A DNA stretch of 64,000 nt, taken from contig JAWZYU010000013.1 in the NCBI GenBank assembly GCA_038380435.1, forward strand, positions 12,351,901 to 12,415,900, given 5' to 3'. Below the pieces are notes generated by a model. That model was not told where the DNA came from, did no database searches, and was given only the letters and a program-made list of their open reading frames with translations. The position numbers were made by a program, and so were the translations under genes. Shown here one piece after another: positions 46,654 through 57,689 of this stretch (position 1 is its first letter; every line of letters starts with the position of its first letter). Source of the DNA: Ryuthela nishihirai (Eukaryota; Arthropoda; Arachnida; Araneae; Heptathelidae).

Positions 46654-48238
46654 TTAACAAATGAAATAATATTGAAACGCCAAATAAGAAAACATGGGTA
46701 AGGATCTTTTATACTTACAAGAAGTTAATTTTTGTCTTTTACGTGCTGAAGTATTTTCCTTCTGCAAGAACCAGCAGTAGTCATCCATTATTGGTAGATA
46801 CCACCTGCCTTGGTATCTCTCCTCCATGGTTCGGATATCCTGGTGAAATCTTTTCCCTTGCTCATCCCAGACAACTCCTAAGTTCTTGGGAAAGAAGTCA
46901 AGATGCGAGTGCAAGAAATAGATCTTCAAAGACATTCGGCAGCCAGGATTTTCATAGGTTTTGAGAAGATCTTGAATGAGCTGATGGTAATTTACCTCTT
47001 TGTGATACCCCAGAAAACCCTGAACCACAGACGTGAAGGATTGGCATCACTTAGTTTTGGAAATTTTTCCTTCAAGTGCAAAAACCCTTTACCTGTTTTG
47101 TCCATAGCCTTTACAAAGTTTTTCATAAGCCCCAGTTTGATGTGACTTGGTGGAAGCAGAACATCAAAGGGTCAACTGGAGGCTTATACCTCACATTACT
47201 CTTTCCAGGAATAAAAACATTTCTTTTGGGCCAATATTTTGTTTTGTAGTATTCCTTTCTGGTCCTATTGTCCCACAAACACAGAAAACAGCAAAATTTT
47301 GTGAAGCCTCCTTGAAGCCCGAGCAAGAGAGATATGACTTTTAGGTCACCACATATTGTCCACTTAAACTGGTCATATTTTATAGCAGTGCGTATTTTTT
47401 TCCATGCTTTCATAAGTTTTCTTCATTCCCACAGCGTGTGTGTGACTGGAATTGAAGGTTTTTGCTTTCCTTTATGCAAAAGGACAGCTCTTAAGCTGAA
47501 TTTTGACGAATGTATAAATAGACGCCATTCTTTTGGGTCGTGAGTTGTTCTAATGTCTTCCATCATGCCCTGAAATATGTGCAGAAACACAAACCATCTT
47601 GCATTTCATAATAAGCAGATAAAGTCAAATTTCTCTTTCAGAGAAACTCTGGTACCCTTGGCCAGAAGATTCCACTTTTGAAGTCTTGAACCTAAAACCT
47701 CAGCTTGTTATTTGGAAAGTCCTAGGTTTCGAACAAGATCATTTAGTTCATTTTGCTGAATCAGATGAGGCTCGTCTAACTTTTTAGGGGTGTATATAGG
47801 ATCAGGATCTGTATGTGCCTCAAAGTCTTCCTCTGATGAATATGAATTCATCTCCTCCTAGTTGGTTGGAGGTGTTGGTATATTGAGATCTTCTCCATGA
47901 GGAACTGGCCTTGTGGCTGAAGGCACATTTGGATATTGTATTTTGTTTTTGTTCTTTTTTGAAAAGCCCGGTACTTTAGTTAAACAAAAATATCAATCAT
48001 GCAAGTGACTAGTTGCCTCACGCCAAGCCATTGGAACTGCAAAGGGCATTGTCTTACCTTTCAACCATTCACTCAGGCCAACAAAGCACGAAATGCAGCA
48101 CACATGTAGAGCCCATGTTTTGTCCTGATCTCGAACATGACATGCAAAATACAAGTTATAGGCGTTCTTCATAATCTTGGAACGACCCTGGGATTTTAAA
48201 GTATAATTTCCACACACATAACAAAACTTATACACCAA
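46654..48238 (-). pseudogene. Broken member of an arthropod multicopy protein family of unknown function
   Basis: Read from 48238 down, a single frame runs with two in-frame stops (about 47860 and 47711) and a third near 47420, then a frameshift near 47135. The N-terminus is Cys/His-rich: CYVCGNYTLKSQGRSKIM, DQDKTWALHVCCISC, then MPFAVPMAWRE, and a cysteine pair after HDCYFC. The middle has WTICGDLKVISLLLGLQGGF and FCCFLCLWDNRTRKEYY. The C-terminal part has FLHSHLDFFPKNLG and DEQGKRFHQDIRTMEERYQG. I recall closely similar sequences recurring as uncharacterised multicopy proteins in arthropod and Hydra genomes, suggesting a transposon-linked gene, but that is memory and unverified. The cysteine pairs may bind zinc. 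Intronless over about 520 codons. Not expected to be functional. Confidence 0.7.
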
Positions 48239-48994
48239 AATTCACTCTTCAACGTACAGCACGTGTTCCTCCTACAATGAAACCAACAAGAATGGAGGTC
48301 TGAGTTTAGGTTACTGTTGCATGTTTTCTCCCACTTGGCAATCAGTGTTGCCAGCCATAAAAAAGTAAAATAGTATCCTCCCATTTGCCTGGAGGTGTTG
48401 GTATAGGAAGAGCTTAATAGGAGTCAAAATGACCAATAACATAAAACCGCGACATGCTAGCCATTTTTTAAGGCCAGATCTGAAATCAGCACGTGAAAAA
48501 TAGTTAAACGAAACTTGAAATTGTTCATGCTATAAAAACTTTCTAAACCAATGTTATTTTTACTCCTCTCTATCTTTAGTAAATGAATAATGATTCTTTG
48601 CGTTTATAATGATGTGACGCAGAAACTTCCAGTTTGTACTAGAATTCCTAATATTTTCTTTCCAAATAGCATTAACATTTTAAATTTTCCATAAAATGAT
48701 TATAATTAATATATAGGAATAAAATAAATGATTATCGATAAGCATTTCTGTATACAATGATGTATCAGAGAAAATTTCCCCCAAATCGGGCTCAGGCGGG
48801 CATGGGTTCGAGAAATGGAGCCCAAACTCATCTCTAGTACTCCCATTTATAGTGCATATACAGGTGATAAGTGTGATAAAGTGATAAGTGTGAGCGATTT
48901 TGCGAAAATGATCTTGTTATTAATATTTTTTTCCCTCAACCTCGAGGGCTACCATTGAAGTCGTCTTGTCCCATTTGTGATTTCAAAACGTTGG
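48239..48994. other. Non-coding DNA
   Basis: No gene was recognised. A short repeat GTGATAAGTGTGATAAAGTGATAAGTGTG lies near 48866-48893. Confidence 0.45.
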
Positions 48995-49076
48995 CCTTCA
49001 TTGCACTTGAGTTCCACTTCTCTAGAAGCATCCTTCTCCTTCATTGCACTTGAGTTCCACTTCTCTAGAAGCATGG
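48995..49076 (+). repeat. Tandem duplication with 43-base period
   Basis: The phrase CCTTCATTGCACTTGAG plus CCACTTCTCTAGAAGCAT occurs at 48995 and again at 49038 with no mismatch over about 36 bases. Confidence 0.9.
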
Positions 49077-49149
49077 CTTCAGTGGCCAGGCAAAATCAGA
49101 ACAAATATTAAGGAATCTTCTAGAATCTGTTTTCTGAATGGGGTGAGAA

Positions 49150-49513
49150 GTTTGTCCTTCTCTCTCTCCAGCAGAGCCTCTCGTGCGTAACCCGCCATGC
49201 TGTCACGCCCTCTATCGTATGCTCGCGTTCTCCGCTGCCAGAAGGTGACCCCAAGGCCCGTATGCAAAAACTAGTCCGTTAGAGGTCAGCCCCCTTCTCG
49301 GCGGGGCGAGTCTGCCGAGGGAGTGAGACGAAGGGAGAGCAGTGACGACATAGGTTGAACGACCTTCTGCTTCAGGTAGGGGGAAAGCAGTCGCATCATC
49401 ATCACGTGGGCGGGTATTGCTGCCAGTTGGTAACTTCGGAATCTCTTAGGACTTTAGAATCATTTTTCGCTAGAAAATCTTTTGAAATTTCTTTTATCAA
49501 CACAGAGCCGAAG
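49150..49513 (+). promoter_or_regulatory. Candidate promoter and non-coding first exon
   Basis: A GC- and CpG-rich island in an AT-rich region, rich in GAGGGAGTGAGACG-type words. It is followed by a short AT-richer stretch and a perfect splice donor (GCCGAAG then GTAAGTTAG, boundary at 49513/49514). This is what a promoter with an untranslated first exon would look like for a plus-strand gene whose coding exons lie further downstream or outside the window. No coding exon was found to confirm it. Confidence 0.35.
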
Positions 49514-50788
49514 GTAAGTTAGCGATTTCAGTTTTAATTCTAGACATTGCAGTTAAATAACAAATTGTATAAAAAATTTATGCTAAATATTTTCAAATTT
49601 ATTTTACTTATTTGCTTACTTATTTACTTTTTTATTTATTTATTAAAATGTCTGAAAATATCCCTGTGTGAAAGAAAATAATGCTACAAAAATAATCTGA
49701 TCCTAACTCATAAGGAATTATTAAGCACAAAAATTCAATACAAGTGAAACGATTTGGAAATGCGTGTCTCCATTCGCGAAATATTAAAATCTTTTGAGTA
49801 ATATCGTGAATGACCACTGAAGATATATCTGAAGAGTAAACGTAAAAAAAGCTCTAAACTAGTAATCTACAACTAGGGCGTTTTAGGTCGTAGTTAAAGA
49901 ACTTACAAAATGCTAATTTAAAGCTAAGTTGATGCGGAAAGTGGGAGGGGAATTTATTTCAAACGCCAAAATATAGCAAAAGTGGTGGGGGGCGAATGAG
50001 AAAAGGTTGAAGAACGTTACCAACCATATAGAGCAACTGATTTTGCCTCCCCTGAGGCTTTTGTTCTCCTATTATCTGCAGTGCAGTGAAACAATCAACA
50101 ACCTAGACAGTTCATCTCACTCTTTTTAAATCATCAGAGTGGTGCTAGGTATGTGATCACCATTTTTTTGGTTCCAGTTTGCTCTGAATTCATATTCAAA
50201 TGATCGATAATTTTTTGTTTATTTTCGTAGTATATGTAATGTCTTTAGGTTCCTAGTTCTTCTTAGATCAGGGGTTATTCAACTAGCCCCTCCCCCGAAA
50301 ATAAAATAAATGAAACAAGAATGGTTCAATGATTTCTTTACATTTTAACCTCGGAACGAATTAATATTTTTCCCATTAACCTTTATCTTCTTGTTTGTGA
50401 AATATTTTCGGAAGCACTTTCATCCCTTGAGCAACCATTTTCTGGAATGAAATTCACCAAACAGAATTTCTCTCAAGAATGACTGATGAGCATTTGCATA
50501 ACTCTTTAAGCACGAACAGGAACAAGAATCGTTTTCTGTATGCTGAAATTCGACCTCAAGCTTTTCACTAAAATTAAGGAGGAATTAAATTTTAGAATTT
50601 GTTCAATTGCACACTGTTTCGTGATTTTAATTTTTTTAAGCTGCCTATATTTTGTGATTTATGCTTCTTTCATGATTAACTTCTCATCGTTTTGTTGGGA
50701 ATGAAAATATTATATTTGAAAGGCTTTGCATATCTTACAATTTTCACTAAATCAAATATAGAAAAATATAGAGCGAAAATTATCACTA
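49514..50788. other. Non-coding DNA, possibly intronic
   Basis: No gene was recognised. If the candidate first exon is real, this is the start of its intron. Confidence 0.35.
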
Positions 50789-50861
50789 GCCGGGTGGGAT
50801 CTGAACCGAGATCGCCTTAAAACATGTCAGGTGCTCTGACTACTAAAGCACCATTCGACGA
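50789..50861 (-). tRNA. tRNA-like sequence, probably a pseudogene
   Basis: Minus strand: D-arm GTGCTTTAGTAGTCAGAGCAC, anticodon arm CCTGA-CATGTTT-TAAGG (UGU loop with one mismatch), T-arm TCTCGGTTCAGATCCCA. The acceptor stem is weak. It shares the CATGTTT loop with 38191-38263 and 19464-19627, so all three may come from one threonine-like tRNA or from a SINE headed by it. Confidence 0.45.
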
Positions 50862-51044
50862 AAAGTCATTTTTTATTAGTGGCTTTAAGTATTGTACCAT
50901 AGAGTTAGTCATTGGAAATGTATCTTACTGTAATTGAATAGTCTGGTCCAGAAGGCACTTTCCACTTTAGTGCACACAATCGTGAAGTAGCATGGTATTT
51001 TTTTCTAACACATTACTACATTTGTCTAACATATTATTCATCAC

Positions 51045-51890
51045 CATCCTCAAGCAGTCATGGGCTACGGAGGTCCAACCAGACCGTGCAAATTAATTCT
51101 CCAAGCGTATCTGTCCTGAGCTACATCTGCTGCATCTCGCCACTGCATACCAATTCTAACAAGGTCTTGTTTGACATTGTCTGCCCACTACATCTTAAGT
51201 CTCCTCATTAATTCAGGCATTTAAGCCACCTCTTTCTGAGGCATTTAAGCACACTGTTCATAACCCTATTAGCAAATCTTTAATTATCCATACGGGCAAC
51301 ATGGTGATATAAACGGAGTCTCTCTCTGCACAATATGCTGCTTAAAAGAGATTGCCGACTCATTTGCCTAACCTCATCATTACTTACAAAGTTGAACCAC
51401 CTAATGCCCAAGATACTGCGTAAGCATCTAGAATTAAAGGCATCTAGTTTCCTGTTATCTTGTTTACAAAGAGTTCAAGTTTCACTACCATAACTAACCC
51501 TAGAAAGAACCAAACTATTACATAGTCTAATTTTAGTCTTTAGGTATATACGCCTATTTCTCCACACTCTCCGTAGATTCTTAAAAGTTCCGGCAGCAGT
51601 TCCAATTCGTCTGTTAATCTCAAGCCGCACATCACCATTATCTGTTAAATAGCCCCCAATATAATTAAACCGATATATTTGCTCAAGGGCACAAGCATTC
51701 AAAGTAACTGAAGCACCATCTGCCTGATCAGTTTTCATCACTTTAGTTTTATCTCTATTTATCACCAAACCAATTCTTATTACCAGTCTCATCAACAGCC
51801 CTAATGAGAGAATTAATCTCATCAATATCATTAGCCAACAAGGCCAAATCATTGGCATAATCTAAATCAGAAATTTTCGTATCTCCAGAT
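51045..51890 (-). pseudogene. RTE LINE 3-prime fragment with intact terminal motif
   Basis: The minus strand matches the intact element from YADD-adjacent sequence through LVINRDKTKVMK, FKNLRRVWRNRRIYLKTKIR and LSRVSYGSET, to its 3-prime end near 51045. The end keeps the CTGCTTGAGGATGGTGATGATG form of the shared tail. It is 5-prime truncated and has frameshifts. A 66-base piece (51161-51226) is repeated exactly at 51896-51961. Confidence 0.9.
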
Positions 51891-51895
51891 CATAT

Positions 51896-51961
51896 AAGGT
51901 CTTGTTTGACATTGTCTGCCCACTACATCTTAAGTCTCCTCATTAATTCAGGCATTTAAGC
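51896..51961 (-). repeat. Direct duplicate of 51161-51226
   Basis: 66 bases, identical by eye to a segment of the neighbouring RTE copy (begins AAGGTCTTGTTTGACATTG). It sits just outside the 5-prime end of the RTE fragment, at the start of the tandem array. Confidence 0.9.
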
Positions 51962-51969
51962 AATTTTTC

Positions 51970-53670
51970 CCTTACAGCAAAATTGATTACGATCCTTTCG
52001 TCCCCTTCCTCCGCTATTACCCCTTTCTAAACATTTTATTCCCCTCTTTTATAGGAGGTCGGAAACTTCGTAAAGTGCATACTAAATGGCCTTCCCGCAC
52101 TTCGTGAGCTCTCATGGCACAAAGGTCATTGCAATCGTTTCGTCTCCTTCCCCTGCTAAATCCCCCTTTATAAACATTTTATCCCTCTCTTTTTTGGAAT
52201 GTCGGAAACGTTCTGAATTATAGAGTAAATTGCTTTCCCCACTTCAGGAGCTTTCACTGAAGAAAACTCCTTACGATCGTTTCGTTCCCTTCCCTTGCTA
52301 TCCCCTTTTACCATCATTTTATCCCTCTCTTTTATGGGAGGTGGGAAATTTTCTAAACTACATAGTAAATGGCATTCTCCCACTTCGTGAGATTTAATTG
52401 AATAAAAAATATTTGTAATAAAACTCATTACGATCGTTTTATCCCCTTCTCCTGTTATCCCCCCTTTATCCTTTTTTTTATGGAGGTGGCAAACTTTCTA
52501 AAGTAAATAATAAATGGCATTCCGCCACTTCGTGAGGTTTCATTGGCACAAAACACTTTACGATCGTTTTGTCCCCTTCCCTTGCTAAACCTCCCTTTAT
52601 AAACCTTGTATACCTCTCTTTTATGGAGGTGGAAAACTTTCTAAAGTATATAGTAAATGACATTCCCCCATTTCATGAGCTTTCACTGACAGAAGACTCA
52701 TTACGATTATTTTGTCCCCTTCTCCTGCTATCCCCCCTTTATAAACATTTTATCCTCCCCTTTTTATGGTAGGTCGGAAACCTTCTAAAGTATATATTAA
52801 ATGGCATTCCCCCACTTCGTGAGCTTTCATTGAAATATTTATAAATTGAAATATATATCAATAATATATTAGAATATTTACAAAACTCATTACGATCGTT
52901 TCTTCCGCTTCCCCTGCTGTTCCTCCCTTCATTAAAATTTTAACTCTCTCTTTAGTGGGAGGTCGGAAACTTTCTAAAGTAAATAGTAGATGGCGTTCGG
53001 CACGTCGGAAGCTTTCATTTGGCATAACTTTCCTTGCGATTGGTTCTTTCCACCAGCTGCCTTCCATGGTAAACATTTTATCTTATTCTTTTAGGGAAAG
53101 GTGTATGCTCTTTGAAGTATATAGTAGATGTCACTCCCGCCACCGGAAGCTTTCATTTGGCATAAAACTCATTGCGATCATATTGGCTCCTACTGGTAGG
53201 AATTTTACTAATCTGAAACTCTCTGAACTGTATAGTAGATTGACATTCCCCACAATTCAAGGTTTCATTTGGTGTAAAACTATTTGCCATAGTTTCTTCT
53301 CCTCCTCCCCGCAATGGCAAAAAATTTATCACCTTCTAGGGGAGATCTGAAACACTTTAAATTATATGGTAGATGGCAATCGCCACACCAGAAGATTCCA
53401 TTTGGCATAAAATTGATTACGATCGTCTCTTGCCCGCCCCCCCACCCCACCCCTGTTCCACCCTCTTCCAGGGGAAGTCTGAAACCCTTCGAAAGTATGT
53501 AGCAGATGGCACTCTCCATGTTGCAAGCTTTCATTTACCACAAAACTCATTGCGATCCTTTCGCCCCCCCCTACATAAATCTTTTATCCCATTCTTTTAG
53601 GGTAGGTATTAAACTCTCTAATGTGCTGGTCGAGTGCTTTTCAGTAACTGCTAATGCCAAGTCTATGAGA
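51970..53670. repeat. Degenerate tandem array, about 140-base units
   Basis: Landmark (A/T)TRCGATCGTTTCG-TCCCCTT recurs near 51991, 52134, 52277, 52433, 52563, 52705, 52895, 53039, 53178, 53290, 53422 and 53555. That gives spacings mostly of 130-156, with one of 190 where an AT-rich insert (52835-52880) occurs. Each unit also has TAAACATTTTATCCCTCTCTTT, GGAGGTCGGAAACTTTCTAAAGT, ATAGTAAATGGCATTCCCCC and CTTCGTGAGCTTTCATTG. On the minus strand the units read as recurring peptides such as ECHLLFTLESF, but spacing is not a multiple of three, so coding is unlikely. Confidence 0.88.
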
Positions 53671-55099
53671 GACACCGATATTTAACCTTTAATGTTAGGT
53701 GTGTGGGGATTTCGAAAAATTGCAACCTGCCCACCCCCGTTTTCCTTCCCTCCATCGGGTTTGCACGACGTCATACATTCTCCAAGGTGCAATGACGTCA
53801 CATGCAAAGTTTCGTGTCCCTCGCTCTTCTGGGAGCCGACTGCATAAGCAGACAGATTTTCATTTTTAAAAAGTTTTCCTAAGAAAGAGCGAAAGATCGT
53901 CGAGGAGTGATGATCAGCAATGGCAGTGATAATTTCTCTGGCGAATTTTTCCTTTGCTTTTCAATTGCATGTCATTTACACCTGTCCCTCGATTAGCACG
54001 GTTTCGGTTTCACATGGGTAAAAAAATGCAACCTTTTACGTTTTACACGATTCTAGACTCGGTGTTACACGGTACGGATTGTGATTTCTGTTATGTATGT
54101 AAATATGTTACATGTTATGAAGTAGCAGGGGCCAAGTCCGTCAAGGGAGTTATTAGATTGTCATCCCAAAGATAAAACAAGTCAATGGGTATAATTGATG
54201 TATTTCATTTTCAAGAATAAATAGATAATATCAATATTAATAAAATTGTCATCTGTAACAAGTTATATTTATATTGAAGCGGACTATGAACGTATTGAAA
54301 GCGTGATCACTTACTGCGAGACACAAAAGATATCGAGATATTGCACGTAGTGTAATTACAACATAAAACTGATCGTAACACGATGGATTTGGTAAAGGAG
54401 GAGAATTGAGTAACGAGAGAGCGTTTCTCACATGTTCAAAAAAGACGTTTTAGTTTTGTGTTGTGTGCGCTGATAAACTATCGATATTTGAAGGGGTAAG
54501 ACTACTCTCTTTAGTACAACAGTGTATTGTTAGTTTTCGTAAAAACCATAATTCTTTCAAAACTGATGTTTAACTAGTGAACAATGGATTGGTAAGGGAA
54601 TACCTATGCCTCGATTTGCAATTCGGTTTTCGAATGCTCTATTCAATTATCAACTGGTGTTTCAAGGAATTCAATGAAATTTTAATGTTACTTTTATAAT
54701 TGCTTAGTGACTAAATCAGTTGATTTACTGTCTGTCTGTTTATTGCGAATTTAAACATGGTTGTCAAATATAAAAAAAAAACTTAAAAACTTGTAAAAAT
54801 ATTTTTGTTAATATTATATTCTTACCACTGAAATACAATATGTCTTACGACATCTAAATGAATGGTCTGTTTTGAATCGGCAGCGAGTTCTGACTTTTCT
54901 TGACTGAATTTTTCAGACTAGTAAAAATCGTGTTTTATCTGATTTTTATCAGTAAACTTAATTTTGTAGACTATTATATAAGCAAATTACAGCTGATTCG
55001 TAAGTATATTGTTCCATAAAAGATCATATAAATACTAATTTTACAAAATAAATCAATAAATGTTCGTACAAATACTTAATTTCTAATCGATATTCAGTT
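53671..55099. other. Non-coding DNA, no gene recognised
   Basis: The segment near 53975-54090 has repeated words (TTTTACACGATT, GTTACACGG, TAGCACGG) that recall transposon ends, but no inverted partner was found. The frame at 53954-54175 has no known motif. Confidence 0.4.
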
Positions 55100-55470
55100 C
55101 ACATACGTCCCTTCTTTCGAATTTAGTCTTCAAATTTGAAAGCGCATGCCTACATTATCGATGAATATTTTCCCTGACCAAAGAGAAATGTGTGAGAGAT
55201 TAATCGAAGCTTATCTGAATTAGTGCAAATAAAGTACAAAATAATGTTACATTAAAGCTTATTATTTCTGCTGAAATGAAATTTGAGATAAATATGAATA
55301 AACGAAACTTTTAATGTACGTTTTATTCATAACCTGGATATTTTCGGAACCTATCCCTCTTTTTTTTCCATAAGTTGTTGGTTTCGGTTTTCGCGGTGAT
55401 TTCCCAGAAATTACAGTGAAAATCGGGGGGATGAGTGCAAATCAATATAGTAACAGAATCGAAGTAATGT
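55100..55470 (+). repeat. Dispersed repeat, partner of 45950-46320
   Basis: Second copy of the 370-base repeat described at 45950-46320. Confidence 0.6.
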
Positions 55471-55902
55471 TCGGCTCTGAGTTGTTGTATTATGTTTATG
55501 TTAAGTTCTTAATAAATATCTTAGAATATCTCTATCTGGTTCATGACTATAAACAAGACATGGCACATTGGACAGGATAAATTTTGGAGCAATAAAATTT
55601 GTTAACAGGGTGATACAAATATTAAAAAAAATCAGTTAATTGCAATTATAAAAAGTTTCCACTATAAATTTTCCAACGTGGATGCATTATGACCTCCAAG
55701 TAGTTTCATTTTCGAAGGTAGTCTTTGTGAGCAGTGTAAGAAAGGGAGACACCCTGATTAGTGGAAACGCTCTCAGTCCTCTTAAAATATAGAGGAATGT
55801 TGAGGAGAATTTCTGGGCGGGATAGCAGCGCTGTGCTCCTTCTTTTTGCTCCTAAGGGAACCTAGATGAATCATCCCTGAGATCCGACACCACCCACTTT
55901 TG

Positions 55903-57066
55903 CTATCTGAAGCTCGAGATGCCTCTTTCCAACTGATCGTTAAGCAGCTCGTTTTGTTCATTGGCCTTGCGCTGCGTTGGCCTTTCTTCGTCTTCTGTCT
56001 CTAGTCACATATGTTCTAATACGATTTTTTGCAACTCTAATTCGTGTTTTCTGGCCCTATCAGAAGTCTGGTTTGTGATTGCCTGTGCATCATCTGGTTG
56101 CCCAGCTATTTCGTCTGTCAGAGAATAATCGCTGACAGCATCGCCTGACCAATAATATCCAATAGCCCCCATGTTTTATGTTGATCTGTCTGGTGTAGTG
56201 CCCACACAGTATGTTTTAGAACAGCTTTTGCACGTTCCCTCATGCATTATATGACAAAGCACTGAATAAACAACAAGACAAAACTGGTTCTACAGAATAG
56301 GTCTTACCACACCTGATGTGAAGTTCTCGCAGCGATGATTCATCCTCCTCCCAGCTCTTACTATTTGCCAAATTCCCTTAATGGGATCCTACCTTGTACT
56401 CAACTCTCACAACCCAGGTCCCGCTGCTAACACCAGAGGTAGACAGGTTGTCCCACCGACCTATTGGGGCTAGGTTCTTTTAGAGTGCCCGTGTGTGAGA
56501 TTGTGCTCAGGCAGGTACTTGTCTCTATCTTGTCAAGATATCCCAAGCTAGGTGGCTGATAAACACAAACTCAGAATTTTATATATCTATATACACTTTA
56601 TCTATTTGCAAGAATATATACAAGTAATAATATATTACACCAATTAGTGACTGGCAACCCGGTCCAGTCACTGACTTCATTAACAGCGGACTGCAAGGAG
56701 CCTTTGAGGTGCCGCAGCTACATCCAAGAAAATGCTAAATCAAGACTCGAGGAATCCGACCTTAAAACGGAAGGTTTTGTTGTCAGCACGCAATTCATTT
56801 TCAGTTCAAAAAGTGTCCTCGATCTCGAGTTTGAAATAAATGTCGGATGTGGTCAAGTGATGTTTCTTTGGGGACGTTAGGTGATCACGGCCAATGGGAC
56901 GCAGAGACACAGTTCCCTAGACACACCAGCTTTCCTGTTCCCATGGTTGAGACGCTTTCTCTGCCATCCCCCCTAAACTGAATCTGCTGCTGGTGCTCTA
57001 TTGCTAGGTGAATCGGACCTTGCTGCCTGGCTCTTTCCCTTTCCTCCTTGCTCACCCAAGTCCCTA
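55903..57066 (-). mobile_element. LTR retrotransposon 5-prime remnant (LTR, primer-binding site, gag start)
   Basis: Read on the minus strand. A candidate LTR starts TGTAGGGACTTGGG at 57066 and runs to about 56445. Right after it lies TGGTGTTAGCAGCGGGAC, which resembles a tRNA primer-binding site of the TGGTGTCAGAAGTGGG type used by many Gypsy-class elements. A leader follows, then a frame from ATG at 56172 with a Glu/Lys-rich, coiled-coil-like stretch (ARKHELELQKIVLEHM). It stops at 56005, then reads on with ERPTQRKANEQNELLNDQLE to a second stop at 55903. No pol domain or second LTR was seen. The LTR end is not a clean CA, so boundaries are approximate. A solo or truncated copy is likely. 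Confidence 0.45.
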
Positions 57067-57689
57067 CAATGCTAAAATACAGCTTTTTTTTGTGTGTGGA
57101 GAGATAACAAAGTTTACTACCAAAGAGTATAATAATTTTTAAAGTGTTGCCAGATTTAGAACTGAAAGGTGGGGAAAAATTCGCGAAAAATTCAATTTTT
57201 TTTACCTTATTTAGACGTTTTTTTCGTATGCATGTGTCAAATACGATCTCTTAAGTAGAAAATTAATGAAAAAAAAGTATGAATAAGTAGTTTAAAAAAT
57301 ATCAGGAATGCAATACATGTGACCCATTATTTTCGCGTGACAATTTTGCACACCGCTTTGTTCCGTTGAAGAGTCTTTGCGTTGCCACTTCATATATTAA
57401 CTGATACAAAACACTTCTAATTGGTGTCGACGGCATCCACGAATTCAATGATCCACCTATACTCTGTTTCACATAAAGAATCACGTTTAACTACGAAAGC
57501 GAATGAAAAACAAGATTCCATGTCTGAAAATGAATCCATCCTCAACCTATTAGAGACCTTCTACAGCAATTGTTTTGCATCTATCATAATAGATGTCCTT
57601 CCGCAACCCTTCTCAAAACCCTTCACATAAAGGGGCCAGGAACCTGGAATTTTCGCAGAAGATGAAGAGTAGCATGAGAATGTGCAGTG
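57067..57689. other. Non-coding DNA between LTR remnant and module array
   Basis: Frames at 57302-57484 and 57421-57630 have no recognisable motif. Confidence 0.4.

Noticed and set aside
52168..53600. Minus-strand frames with recurring ECHLLFTLESF-type peptides, looking like a repeat protein
   Set aside because: Unit spacing varies (about 130-156, not multiples of three) and stops break the frame, so it is the tandem DNA repeat read in one frame.
53975..54090. Pogo or piggyBac-like transposon end suggested by TAGCACGG/TTACACGG words
   Set aside because: No inverted partner, target duplication or transposase could be found.
56647..56880. A 77-codon plus-strand frame in GC-richer DNA
   Set aside because: It lies inside the candidate LTR on the other strand and has no known motif.
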